Assembly (NCBI GenBank): GCA_937934465.1
Contig: CALGZO010000223.1
Location: 1-15,135 of the forward strand
Reading direction: 5' to 3'
Source: an uncultured Fimbriimonadales bacterium
GTDB lineage: Bacteria; Armatimonadota; Fimbriimonadia; Fimbriimonadales; GBS-DC
DNA length: 15,135 bases
Shown: in pieces, positions 1 through 6,687 of the stretch
How the letters are laid out: each line of letters begins with the position of its first letter
How positions within the stretch are numbered: position 1 is the first letter of the stretch
Program-made: the position numbers and the translations under genes
Notes under the pieces: generated by a model
The model's input: only the letters and a program-made list of their open reading frames with translations
Databases searched by the model: none
What the model was told of the DNA's origin: nothing

Positions 1-1
1 C

Positions 2-202
2 ATCCTGCGCAAGGCACTCTACCAACGCAAGCGCAAGCACCGCGGCGTCCCCCGACGCTACAGCCTCTATGACATCGTGTGCGCTATCCGCTATGTCCTT
101 ACCACAGGCTGTGCGCGGGCGCAACTCCTCCACAACTATCATTTTCGGCGTTGGCAACAATCGGCAGCGTGGGCGTGTTTAGACTCTACACAGAAATTGT
201 AA
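2..202 (+). pseudogene. IS5-family transposase fragment (N-terminal DUF4096-like), degraded
   Basis: Reading from base 2 gives 66 codons and then a TAA at 200-202; the reading frame is already open at the window edge. The translation contains HRGVPRRYSLYDIVCAIRYV, then LTTGC, then YHFRRWQQ. These match the usual order in the N-terminal domain of IS5-type transposases (RGRPRRY, then the AIxYVLxTGC core, then YHFRRW). The segment normally lying between TGC and YHFRRW (typically containing WRMLP and a Pro-Trp turn) is mostly missing. The frame stops just after, long before any DDE catalytic domain. It is therefore a broken remnant, not an active element. No terminal inverted repeats could be identified because the left end is outside the window. 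It shows that this locus upstream of the restriction-modification cassette has received mobile DNA. The family assignment rests on motif recognition only. Confidence 0.6.
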
Positions 203-443
203 CCTACTTGTCAGCTCAATCGAATCGATTGACAGAGCAATCATTAGATAGAATTGCTTCTGTATACGGTCCCTTTGCGTATATCGGGAACCGTAGGTCT
301 CTGCATCAAGTAGTGCTTCGCGATGCTGAACGACTTCGGAACTGTCCGAGATCGCCAGAAGACAAGGAACCGAACGATTTAGCAGCTTGGTGGTTTGGGC
401 AAAAGCTCTTAGCGTACATCTTGCTGGCGGTGTGAAGGAAGGG
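203..443. other. Unassigned stretch between transposase remnant and restriction-modification cassette
   Basis: About 240 bases without a convincing gene. A + strand frame is open from 79 to 435 and ends in TGA. Its second half reads like ordinary protein (for example RLTEQSLDRIASVYGPFAY and later LAAWWFGQKLLAYILLAV). However, its only ATG lies inside the transposase remnant, in a different frame from it, and no ribosome binding site or family was recognised. It could be the 3' remnant of a gene cut by earlier rearrangement, or a small unknown gene with a non-ATG start. It is less GC-rich than the chromosomal genes to the right, like the endonuclease gene that follows. Confidence 0.35.
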
Positions 444-485
444 GGTATACTCTCCCTTGTATGAGCAGCTCAATCGGTCGCGAGG
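444..485 (+). repeat. Direct repeat, left copy of the gyrA 5' end
   Basis: Bases 459-485 are identical to 3187-3213 (27 of 27). Extending leftwards to 444 and 3172 gives 42 aligned bases with only four mismatches, all in the 9-base spacer between the TATACT box and the ATG. The repeat covers the -10-like box (GGTATACT), the start codon and codons 1-8 (MSSSIGRE) of gyrA. Outside these limits the two flanks show no similarity. The identical coding part and slightly diverged spacer suggest a real duplication rather than chance. Confidence 0.9.
446..451 (+). promoter_or_regulatory. -10-like box of the endonuclease gene, copied from gyrA
   Basis: TATACT lies 9 nt before the ATG at 461, the same box and spacing as at gyrA. 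There is no Shine-Dalgarno sequence, so the transcript would be leaderless or nearly so. No good -35 was found; TTGCTG at 421-426 is a weak candidate with a long 19-nt spacer. Confidence 0.45.
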
Positions 486-1807
486 GATCGAGCAACCCGA
501 ACGAGGGGGCGCACCAACGCGCGAACAAGCCTGATAGGCACGATTGCCCCGAAAGGCGGCTACTGCTGCTGGAAGACCCAAAGCTCGAGAAATACCCTGC
601 GGTCTTCTTGAAAGGTCTTCTCGATCAAGCACGCGAAGTGATATGTAAGCTGTTCGAGGGCGGAATTGAAAAACTTGGCATGTCAGACGATATCAAAGCT
701 TTCACTGCCTCCATTGTGCGTGCAGAGGAGTTAGGCTCTTCTCATCTACTTGCGGACTATTATAAGACGATGTTTCTGTTTCAGCAATGGTTCCACAGCT
801 CTTACCGCGCTCGGCAAGGAAAGGTTCTCGAACATCTGATGCGCTATGCTCTCGTAAAACGCGCGAGGGTAGATACTATCGTACTACCTCAGGATAGCAG
901 GCTAAGGGAGTTTTTTCAACAACTGAAACCAGAGCCGTTTCAGATAGCGACAATCAAGGACATATTTCAGCTGCTGTACCCCAACCAGAATATCCAAGGA
1001 ACTCTTGGGGACATAGACGCCTTTGCAGTTGTTGATGCGGTGAGTTGTAAGCGGGCAATTGCGATACAAATTCGCTCTCGTGATGACACAGGTGGAGCAA
1101 CCGCTAAGGGTTCTCTCGTAGATTTCTTGAAAAAGCTGATCAATTTCGGCGTCCCGCAGCTTGAAACACTGTACCTAATCGGCGTTTGGGATAAGCAAAG
1201 CATAACTCAAAAAAAGACAACAATTAACAAAGTATTGGATGCTCTGGAAATAGGGGGGAAGAAAAGTGAAGAGGAACAGAGAAAACGAGAAAGTGCTTCC
1301 GAAATGCTTGATAAGGGTAAAAGATATAAACTTAAGGATCGGATTTATTTGCAGCTGCGGTATGGTCTCGAAGATATCCAGCATGCAATCGACGATTGGG
1401 TTAATGCGAATAGTCTCGCCTCTGCGCCGAATCTGGAAGATTTGGCGCGCGATTTTATTTGCTGGGATGACTTTTGGATCGCTTACGCTATAGCAACCAT
1501 AGAAATACACAACAAGAGTCTGACAGGAAGAAGCAATATCGTGGAGCTGGTCAGCCTGCTGGAAAACAGAAGTGAGATTTGCGCGCGACTTACCCACAAC
1601 CCAGAAACGATAGAAACCATTCACAGAGATATCGAACAGCTGGCAAAAGATATCGTAGCAATCTGGAATAAACCCGTCCATCCGTTCACAGCCCCACGAG
1701 ACATATTTCTGTATGTCCGAGACATGCTTTATCTGTATGCTATCTACAAAGACACGAAGAAGACGACTATCTCAACATACACGGAGGATTCTGATGGAGC
1801 GCATTAG
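461..1807 (+). CDS. Probable type II restriction endonuclease (PD-(D/E)xK-like, family not recognised)
   Basis: The 448-residue protein is encoded directly upstream of, and overlapping, a DNA methyltransferase gene, the classic layout of a type II restriction-modification system. It would cut unmethylated target DNA in the cytoplasm. A plausible nuclease core is visible: RQGKVLE (118-124, with E124), GDIDAF (183-188, with D184/D186) and a hydrophobic strand ending QIRSRDDTGG (203-212). This resembles acid-x(n)-D-x(n)-(E/Q)-x-(K/R), but with QxR in place of the usual ExK, so the catalytic assignment is tentative. Residues 265-290 are Lys/Glu-rich and probably helical. The first eight codons (MSSSIGRE) are identical to those of gyrA and belong to the direct repeat, so the start appears captured; residues 9-33 look unstructured and may be junction sequence. 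The next in-frame ATG (residue 74) would remove conserved-looking sequence, so the ATG at 461 is preferred. Codon use is AT-richer than in the neighbours, consistent with transfer. The specificity cannot be read from the sequence. Confidence 0.65.
   Translation: MSSSIGREGSSNPNEGAHQRANKPDRHDCPERRLLLLEDPKLEKYPAVFLKGLLDQAREVICKLFEGGIEKLGMSDDIKAFTASIVRAEELGSSHLLADYYKTMFLFQQWFHSSYRARQGKVLEHLMRYALVKRARVDTIVLPQDSRLREFFQQLKPEPFQIATIKDIFQLLYPNQNIQGTLGDIDAFAVVDAVSCKRAIAIQIRSRDDTGGATAKGSLVDFLKKLINFGVPQLETLYLIGVWDKQSITQKKTTINKVLDALEIGGKKSEEEQRKRESASEMLDKGKRYKLKDRIYLQLRYGLEDIQHAIDDWVNANSLASAPNLEDLARDFICWDDFWIAYAIATIEIHNKSLTGRSNIVELVSLLENRSEICARLTHNPETIETIHRDIEQLAKDIVAIWNKPVHPFTAPRDIFLYVRDMLYLYAIYKDTKKTTISTYTEDSDGAH
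1783..1787 (+). promoter_or_regulatory. Shine-Dalgarno that fixes the methyltransferase start
   Basis: GGAGG lies 6 nt before the ATG at 1794, inside the end of the endonuclease gene. It supports 1794 over the earlier in-frame ATG at 1713, which has no such site and would overlap the endonuclease gene by 95 bases. Confidence 0.7.
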
Positions 1808-3161
1808 CATGGATCGGCTGCCCGATTTCTCGGATGAAATTGCCTCTATGGTGCGCGAGCGGCGCAGCTGGGCGTATCAAGCAGGGCTATTCGACGCGCC
1901 CCAATTTCTGTCCCCCTCCCCGAGCGATTCGGATGCGCATCAGGCAGTTCCTGTAAGCTTTAGAGAGATTGTATCGGAAATCCAGGATACGAGCTATCTC
2001 ACACACGGGATTTTCTACTATCCTGCCAAGTTCATTCCCCATGTACCGTACTACTGCGTGCGCCATTTCTGTTCTGAAGGTGAATGGGTGATCGACCCGT
2101 TTGCTGGCTCTGGAACTGTAGGATTGGAAGCCGTGCTGGCGCGGCGCAACGCCATCCTCATCGACATCAATCCACTCCTGAAGCATATTGCCGAGTTGAA
2201 AATCAACTTCCGACGGGTCGATGTGGATGAAGCGACGCTATTCAAACGCATCCAAGCGATGCTGGGTTCAAGCGACGAGTTTGAACCTGCGTGGTCTAAC
2301 CTCGATTATTGGTACCCACCAGAGATACTCGCTGTTTTGAAGCGCTACTGGGGCTGGTTTCACAAAAATTCTTCGGATGTCTACGCGCAGATTATCGCGT
2401 GCAGCCTGCTTCGCGCGAGCCGTCGCTTCTCGTGGGCGGAACACAAAGCCCCCAAACTCTTTCGGTCGCGCATGAAACTAAGAGATATCGAACAGCTTCT
2501 TCAGACGGATTGGCAAGCTGCTTTGAATGGGTTTATTTGGGAACGCGCCGTCGATGTGTTGCGTCGCGTGCGCAGTTTGGCGCATCTCACCCACCGCCAC
2601 TCCTGCCGCGCCCTAGCGATAGCAGGCGTAGACTCCGCATCGGTGGACTTGACCGATCTCCCTGAAGTCGGTCTGCTCGTTACTTCGCCGCCCTACATGC
2701 AGGCACAAGAATATATTCGCACCTTCAAGCTGGACTTATTCTGGCTTGGGTACTCGGAAGAGACTGTGAAGCGAATCGCTCAGCTGGAAATCCCCTACCG
2801 CAAGGCGCCCCAACAGTTCCACTCGCCCACTTACAGCCAAATCTATGGGCAGGTTGAGCGTGCCGACCTAAGGGATCTCATGAATGCCTACTTCTACTAC
2901 ACCACCCGCGCGCTGCAGAACGCTGCCACCAAGCTCAAAGTGGGCGGCTTCATGTGCGTCTTTGTGGGCAACCCAAAGATGGACGGAATAGAGATACCCA
3001 CTTGGCGAATCATTGCGGAACATTTTGAGAAGCTTGGGTTCCAGATGTACGGGGTATATGAGGACGCTATCAAGAATCGTCAACTCTTTCGCGGGCGGCG
3101 CAACAAGAACCCGGAGGGCATGCCCTCTGAATTCTTGTTGGTAATGCGCCGTGAGGGGTAG
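1794..3161 (+). CDS. DNA amino-methyltransferase (N4-cytosine or N6-adenine) of the restriction-modification system
   Basis: The 455-residue modification enzyme should transfer a methyl group from S-adenosylmethionine to a base in the target site and protect it from the neighbouring endonuclease. Visible motifs: a motif X-like segment THGIFYYPAKFIP (70-82), motif I DPFAGSGT (101-108) for S-adenosylmethionine, a motif II-like acidic residue in ILIDINP (121-127), and catalytic motif IV TSPPY (297-301). Serine in TSPPY favours the N4-cytosine type but does not exclude N6-adenine. The roughly 190 residues between motifs I and IV probably hold target-recognition sequence, as in alpha-type ordering. 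The C-terminal strand GMPSEFLLVM (442-451) is typical of the end of such folds. The start at 1794 overlaps the endonuclease gene by 14 bases and has a good Shine-Dalgarno, implying translational coupling. Only 10 bases separate the stop from the right-hand repeat. Target specificity is unknown. Confidence 0.88.
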   Translation: MERISMDRLPDFSDEIASMVRERRSWAYQAGLFDAPQFLSPSPSDSDAHQAVPVSFREIVSEIQDTSYLTHGIFYYPAKFIPHVPYYCVRHFCSEGEWVIDPFAGSGTVGLEAVLARRNAILIDINPLLKHIAELKINFRRVDVDEATLFKRIQAMLGSSDEFEPAWSNLDYWYPPEILAVLKRYWGWFHKNSSDVYAQIIACSLLRASRRFSWAEHKAPKLFRSRMKLRDIEQLLQTDWQAALNGFIWERAVDVLRRVRSLAHLTHRHSCRALAIAGVDSASVDLTDLPEVGLLVTSPPYMQAQEYIRTFKLDLFWLGYSEETVKRIAQLEIPYRKAPQQFHSPTYSQIYGQVERADLRDLMNAYFYYTTRALQNAATKLKVGGFMCVFVGNPKMDGIEIPTWRIIAEHFEKLGFQMYGVYEDAIKNRQLFRGRRNKNPEGMPSEFLLVMRREG

Positions 3162-3171
3162 CCCCCTGTCA

Positions 3172-3213
3172 GGTATACTATCTATCGTATGAGCAGCTCA
3201 ATCGGTCGCGAGG
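3172..3213 (+). repeat. Direct repeat, right copy (native gyrA 5' end)
   Basis: This is the right-hand partner of 444-485, with 38 of 42 bases identical and bases 3187-3213 perfectly so. It runs into intact gyrA, so this copy drives and starts the essential gene after the insertion. Confidence 0.9.
3174..3179 (+). promoter_or_regulatory. gyrA -10-like box, leaderless configuration
   Basis: TATACT ends 9 nt before the gyrA ATG at 3189. Transcription starting about 6-8 nt downstream of a -10 box would begin within a few bases of the start codon, and no Shine-Dalgarno is present. No convincing -35 is seen at normal spacing. The box and spacing recur at other genes in this window. Confidence 0.5.
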
Positions 3214-5663
3214 TGTTGCAGGTTCCTGTCGAGGAGGAGATGAAACGCTCTTACCTCGACTATGCGATGAGCGTGATTATCGCCCGTGCGCTGCCCGATG
3301 TGCGCGACGGTCTCAAGCCCGTGCAGAGGCGCATTCTCTATGTGATGCGCGAACTCGGCTTGACCCCCGACTCGCAACACACCAAGTCCGCCAAAGTGTG
3401 CGGCGAGACGACGGCGAACTACCACCCGCACGGGCAGGAGGTGGTCTACCCGACGCTGGTGCGCATGGCGCAGGATTTCAACATGCGCTACCCGCTGGTG
3501 GACGGACAGGGCAACTTCGGCAGCGTGGACGGCGACCCTCCCGCTGCCATGCGCTACACCGAAGTGCGCCTCACCCCCATCGCGATGGAGATGCTCGCCG
3601 ATATCGACAAAGAGACCGTTGACTGGATGCCCAACTATCTGCAGAGCGCGGAGGAGCCGACCGTGCTGCCCGCGCGGTTCCCCAACCTGCTGTGCAACGG
3701 CGGCAGCGGCATCGCCGTCGGTATGGCGACCAACATCCCGCCCCACAACCTCGGCGAAGTGGTGGACGCACTCATCTACCGTCTCGAACACCCCAACTGC
3801 ACCCTCGAACCCATCCTGAAGCTGCTGCCGGGTCCCGATTTCCCCACGGGCGGTCTCATCTTGGGCACGAAAGGCATCCGCCAAGCCTATGAAACGGGGC
3901 GCGGCAGCATCGTAATGCAAGCTAAGACGCAAATCGAGCCACTTGACGGGGGCAAAAGCGCGATTGTGATTACCGAGCTGCCCTACCAAGTGAGCAAAGC
4001 CCGCCTGATCGAGCAGATTGCCGCGCTGGTGAAAGCGGGCAAGCTGGACGGCATCACCGACCTCGCCGACTACTCCGACCGCACGGGCATGCGCGTGGTG
4101 ATCGAGCTGCGCCGCGATGTGAATCCGAACCGCATGCTCAACAGCCTGCTCAAGCACACGCAGATGCGTACCACCTTCGGCGTCATCCTGCTCGCGCTGG
4201 TGGACAATGTGCCCCGTGTGATGAGCCTGCTCGACCTGCTGGATCACTACTTAGAGCATCGGCGCATCGTGATTGAGCGGCGCACGCGCTATGAACTCTA
4301 CCGCGCCAAGTCGCGTGCGCACATCTTGGAAGGGCTACAGATTGCGCTGAACTTCCTCGACGAGATTATTCGCATCATCCGTCAGTCGGAGACCGCCGAA
4401 GTCGCGCGGCGCACGATGATTCAACGCTTCGGGCTGACCGTGCTGCAGGCGGACGCTATTCTCAACACGCAACTGCGCCAACTCGCGCGATTAGAGCAAG
4501 AGAAAATCGCCGAGGAGTATCGCGGGCTGCTGCGCGAAATCACGAGGCTGGAACATATCCTTGAAGACCCGAAGCAGGTGCAGGCGATTATCAAGGACGA
4601 CCTGCGCACGCTCAAAGAGAAGTTCGGCGACGCGCGGCGCACGCGCATCATCGCCCGCGAAGCCGAAGACATCTCGGAAGAGGAGCTCATCCCCGAAGAG
4701 GAGACGCTGGTGCTGATTACGCGCGATGGCTACATCAAGCGCGTGTCGATGGACGCCTACCGCTCGCAGCGGCGCGGCGGCAAGGGAGTGATTGCCACCA
4801 CCGCTCGCGAGGAAGACGAGGTGGAACACCTGTTCCAAGTCAGCACGCACCACTATATCCTGTTCTTCACCGATCGGGGGCGCGTGTACCGCCTCAAGGC
4901 GTATGAGATCCCCGAAACCTCGCGTCAGGCGCGCGGCGCGGCGGTCATCAACTACATCAACATCCAATCCGACGAGAAGGTGACGGCGACGGTCTCCGTG
5001 CGCGATTTCGACGCGCCGGGCTACCTCACGATGATTACACGCAAGGGCGAAATCAAGCGCACTGCGCTCAGCGAGTTCGCCAACCTGCGCAGCAACGGCT
5101 TGAACGCTTTTGACTTGGAGCCGGGCGACGCGCTTGGCTGGGTGCTGCACACCTCAGGCAAGGACGATGTGCTGCTGGTCACCAAGGCGGGGCTGGCAAT
5201 CCGCTTCCCTGAGACCGATGTGCCTGTCCGCAGCCGAACGGCGGGCGGCGTGAAGGCAATCACGCTGGGCAAGGATGACGCGCTGGTCTCGGCGTGTCGC
5301 GTGCAGCCCGACGCGCTGCTGCTGGTCGTCTCCGAGAATGGCTTCGGCAAATGCACGCCGCTCAAGGAGTATCGCGTGCAGTCGCGCGGGGGCAAGGGCA
5401 TCTTCACGATGAATGTCACGCGCAAGACGGGCAGTGTGGTCGCCGCCGAGGTGGTGGAAAAGGACGACAAGGTGATTTTGGTGACGGCGAACGGCAAAGG
5501 CATTCGGTTGCGCGTGGCGGATTTGCGCATCACGGGGCGTATCGCGCAGGGCGTGAAGCTGATTGACCTTGCCGAGGGCGACACGGTGGCGGCGATTACA
5601 CGCATCGTGCTGGGCAAACGCTTGCAGGAAGTGGAAGCCGGGCGCGACGGGCAAGCAACTTAG
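3189..5663 (+). CDS. gyrA: DNA gyrase subunit A
   Basis: The 824-residue GyrA is full length for the family. With GyrB it introduces negative supercoils using a transient double-strand break. The N-terminal breakage-reunion domain (about 1-500) is clear: EEEMKRSYLDYAMSVI near residues 15-30, the catalytic tyrosine Y123 in MRYTEVR, and IPPHNL with PGPDFPTGG further on. The C-terminal beta-pinwheel carries the diagnostic GyrA box QRRGGKG (527-533), which separates GyrA from ParC, and a degenerate second copy QSRGGKG (731-737). The segment normally HPHGDSAVYD reads HPHGQEVVYP (79-88). Positions equal to E. coli D82, S83 and D87 are therefore Gln, Glu and Pro, all unlike the usual residues. The ATG at 3189 is preferred because its N-terminus leads straight into the conserved REVLQVPVEEEMKRSYLDYA region. 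gyrB is not in the window. The upstream restriction-modification cassette has replaced its original 5' neighbourhood. Confidence 0.97.
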   Translation: MSSSIGREVLQVPVEEEMKRSYLDYAMSVIIARALPDVRDGLKPVQRRILYVMRELGLTPDSQHTKSAKVCGETTANYHPHGQEVVYPTLVRMAQDFNMRYPLVDGQGNFGSVDGDPPAAMRYTEVRLTPIAMEMLADIDKETVDWMPNYLQSAEEPTVLPARFPNLLCNGGSGIAVGMATNIPPHNLGEVVDALIYRLEHPNCTLEPILKLLPGPDFPTGGLILGTKGIRQAYETGRGSIVMQAKTQIEPLDGGKSAIVITELPYQVSKARLIEQIAALVKAGKLDGITDLADYSDRTGMRVVIELRRDVNPNRMLNSLLKHTQMRTTFGVILLALVDNVPRVMSLLDLLDHYLEHRRIVIERRTRYELYRAKSRAHILEGLQIALNFLDEIIRIIRQSETAEVARRTMIQRFGLTVLQADAILNTQLRQLARLEQEKIAEEYRGLLREITRLEHILEDPKQVQAIIKDDLRTLKEKFGDARRTRIIAREAEDISEEELIPEEETLVLITRDGYIKRVSMDAYRSQRRGGKGVIATTAREEDEVEHLFQVSTHHYILFFTDRGRVYRLKAYEIPETSRQARGAAVINYINIQSDEKVTATVSVRDFDAPGYLTMITRKGEIKRTALSEFANLRSNGLNAFDLEPGDALGWVLHTSGKDDVLLVTKAGLAIRFPETDVPVRSRTAGGVKAITLGKDDALVSACRVQPDALLLVVSENGFGKCTPLKEYRVQSRGGKGIFTMNVTRKTGSVVAAEVVEKDDKVILVTANGKGIRLRVADLRITGRIAQGVKLIDLAEGDTVAAITRIVLGKRLQEVEAGRDGQAT

Positions 5664-5666
5664 GAA

Positions 5667-5698
5667 TCGGGTAGCAGGAGCGTCGCGCTTCCTGCCGA
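5667..5698 (+). repeat. Hairpin of the GCAGGAG-N11-CTGCCGAA type between gyrA and the cytochrome gene
   Basis: GCAGGA (5674-5679) pairs with TCCTGC (5690-5695) and GCG (5680-5682) with CGC (5686-5688), with one bulged T. An outer TCGG (5667-5670) can pair with CCGA (5695-5698). No T tract follows, so a simple intrinsic terminator is unlikely. A second copy with the same 11-base interval precedes pilM. Confidence 0.5.
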
Positions 5699-5712
5699 AT
5701 CGCGATGATGTT

Positions 5713-6687
5713 ATGCACACGGTGTTTGGCTGGAGTGTTTCGACAGTTGCGCTGGCGTTGATGCTTGTCGGCGCGGTTAGGGTATCGCAGGATGCGCCCG
5801 CTTCGCCTACTGCGGAACTACCCAAAGTACGCGGCGATTGCCAGAGCTGCCATCCGCACGAGGCGCGTGATTGGGCGCAGTCGCGCCACGCGGCGGCTTG
5901 GGAAAGCGAGACCTTCGGGCAGACCTCGCGCAACCGCACGCTGAAGATGTGCCTGCCTTGCCACGCGCCAGAACCCCTGTTGGTGAAAGGCTTCGGTGAA
6001 CACCCCACTCTGCGCGAGGCAGACCGCGCCCACGGCATCGACTGCATCAGCTGCCACCAGGACGCCAACGGCGCGTATCACGGCACGCTGGGCACGCAAA
6101 CGGAGGCGCATCCCACCGTGAAAAACGAGCAGTTCGGCACGGTCGAGATGTGCGCCACCTGCCACGAGATTTTCGGCACGGTAGACTGGTACAGGCAGAG
6201 CGAGTGGGGCAAAGACCCCCACGGGTGCGTGAACTGCCACATGCCTGTGGTGGAGCGTCCCATTGCGACGGGGGATGGGCTGCCCGCTCGCAAGGCACGG
6301 GTGCATCGGTTCGAAGGCGCTACCCCTGCGATGTTTCAAAAAGGCGTCAAGATGTCCCATGAGCGCCGCGACGACTACCTACAGATTAAGCTGGAGAGCT
6401 TCGAGTTGGGGCACACCGTGCCAACAGGGCCGGAGTATGTGGTGGTGATTGTAGAAGCGCGGTTTCTGCAGGGCGATGCGGAGGTGGGTAAGCACCAGAC
6501 GCTGCTGGCGGATAATGTGGCGATTGACGGGAACGACACGCGCCTCAAACCTGGCGAGCGCAGGGTCATCCGTGCCCCGATTCCTCAGGGTGCGACCGCG
6601 GCAGTGGTGCGGGTGCTGCACAAACGCAACCGCGACTTGCCCGATGAGCAGGCGCGGGTGTTGTACGAGGCGAAGGTGAGCCTGTGA
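5713..6687 (+). CDS. Exported pentaheme c-type cytochrome
   Basis: The 324-residue protein begins with a probable Sec signal: His2, then a hydrophobic stretch of about residues 10-22 ending before the QDAPASP linker. Five CxxCH heme-attachment motifs follow: CQSCH (43-47), CLPCH (80-84), CISCH (111-115), CATCH (147-151) and CVNCH (172-176). The protein should therefore act outside the cytoplasmic membrane in electron transfer. Extra histidines (H59, H107, H122, H133, H170, H198) could serve as distal heme ligands. After the heme domain, about residues 215-324 contain GHTVPTGPEY and alternating beta-type strands, like the C-terminal beta domain of some cytochrome c554-type proteins. The substrate or partner is unknown. 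The ATG at 5713 is chosen because earlier in-frame sequence lies inside gyrA. It follows gyrA by 49 bases with a hairpin between, and its TGA overlaps the GTG of the next gene. Confidence 0.85.
   Translation: MHTVFGWSVSTVALALMLVGAVRVSQDAPASPTAELPKVRGDCQSCHPHEARDWAQSRHAAAWESETFGQTSRNRTLKMCLPCHAPEPLLVKGFGEHPTLREADRAHGIDCISCHQDANGAYHGTLGTQTEAHPTVKNEQFGTVEMCATCHEIFGTVDWYRQSEWGKDPHGCVNCHMPVVERPIATGDGLPARKARVHRFEGATPAMFQKGVKMSHERRDDYLQIKLESFELGHTVPTGPEYVVVIVEARFLQGDAEVGKHQTLLADNVAIDGNDTRLKPGERRVIRAPIPQGATAAVVRVLHKRNRDLPDEQARVLYEAKVSL

Larger units (their letters stand above)
486..3171 (+). mobile_element. Restriction-modification cassette inserted at gyrA with long target duplication
   Basis: The two-gene cassette is bounded exactly by the duplicated 5' end of gyrA (444-485 and 3172-3213). 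Its base composition differs from its surroundings: 1201-1260 inside the endonuclease gene is 35% G+C by hand count, against 68% for 3481-3540 in gyrA. No transposase, integrase or inverted ends are seen inside, so movement by transposition is not supported. Insertion of restriction-modification genes with long duplications of the target has been described in bacterial genome comparisons, and this arrangement fits that pattern. The mechanism is inference. What is seen is the duplicated junction and the contrast in composition. Confidence 0.6.

Noticed and set aside
1713..1793. Upstream ATG extension of the methyltransferase
   Set aside because: It would overlap the endonuclease gene by 95 bases without a ribosome binding site. 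The ATG at 1794 has GGAGG at ideal spacing.
461..1807. Assignment of the endonuclease to the ApaLI family
   Set aside because: I considered it because of the general layout, but the catalytic segment I associate with that family (an IEIKWRDA-like strand) is not present here.
3198..4247. 349-codon open frame on the minus strand inside gyrA
   Set aside because: It lies wholly opposite the strongly conserved GyrA N-terminal domain and its translation is His/Val/Gln-rich with no family features, as expected for the antisense of a GC-rich gene.
5563..5712. Upstream ATG extension of the cytochrome gene into gyrA
   Set aside because: The added residues are Arg-rich and would bury the signal peptide, which begins properly at 5713.
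5154..6068. 304-codon minus-strand frame across the gyrA and cytochrome junction
   Set aside because: It crosses two well-supported genes on the other strand, and its composition is that of an antisense shadow.
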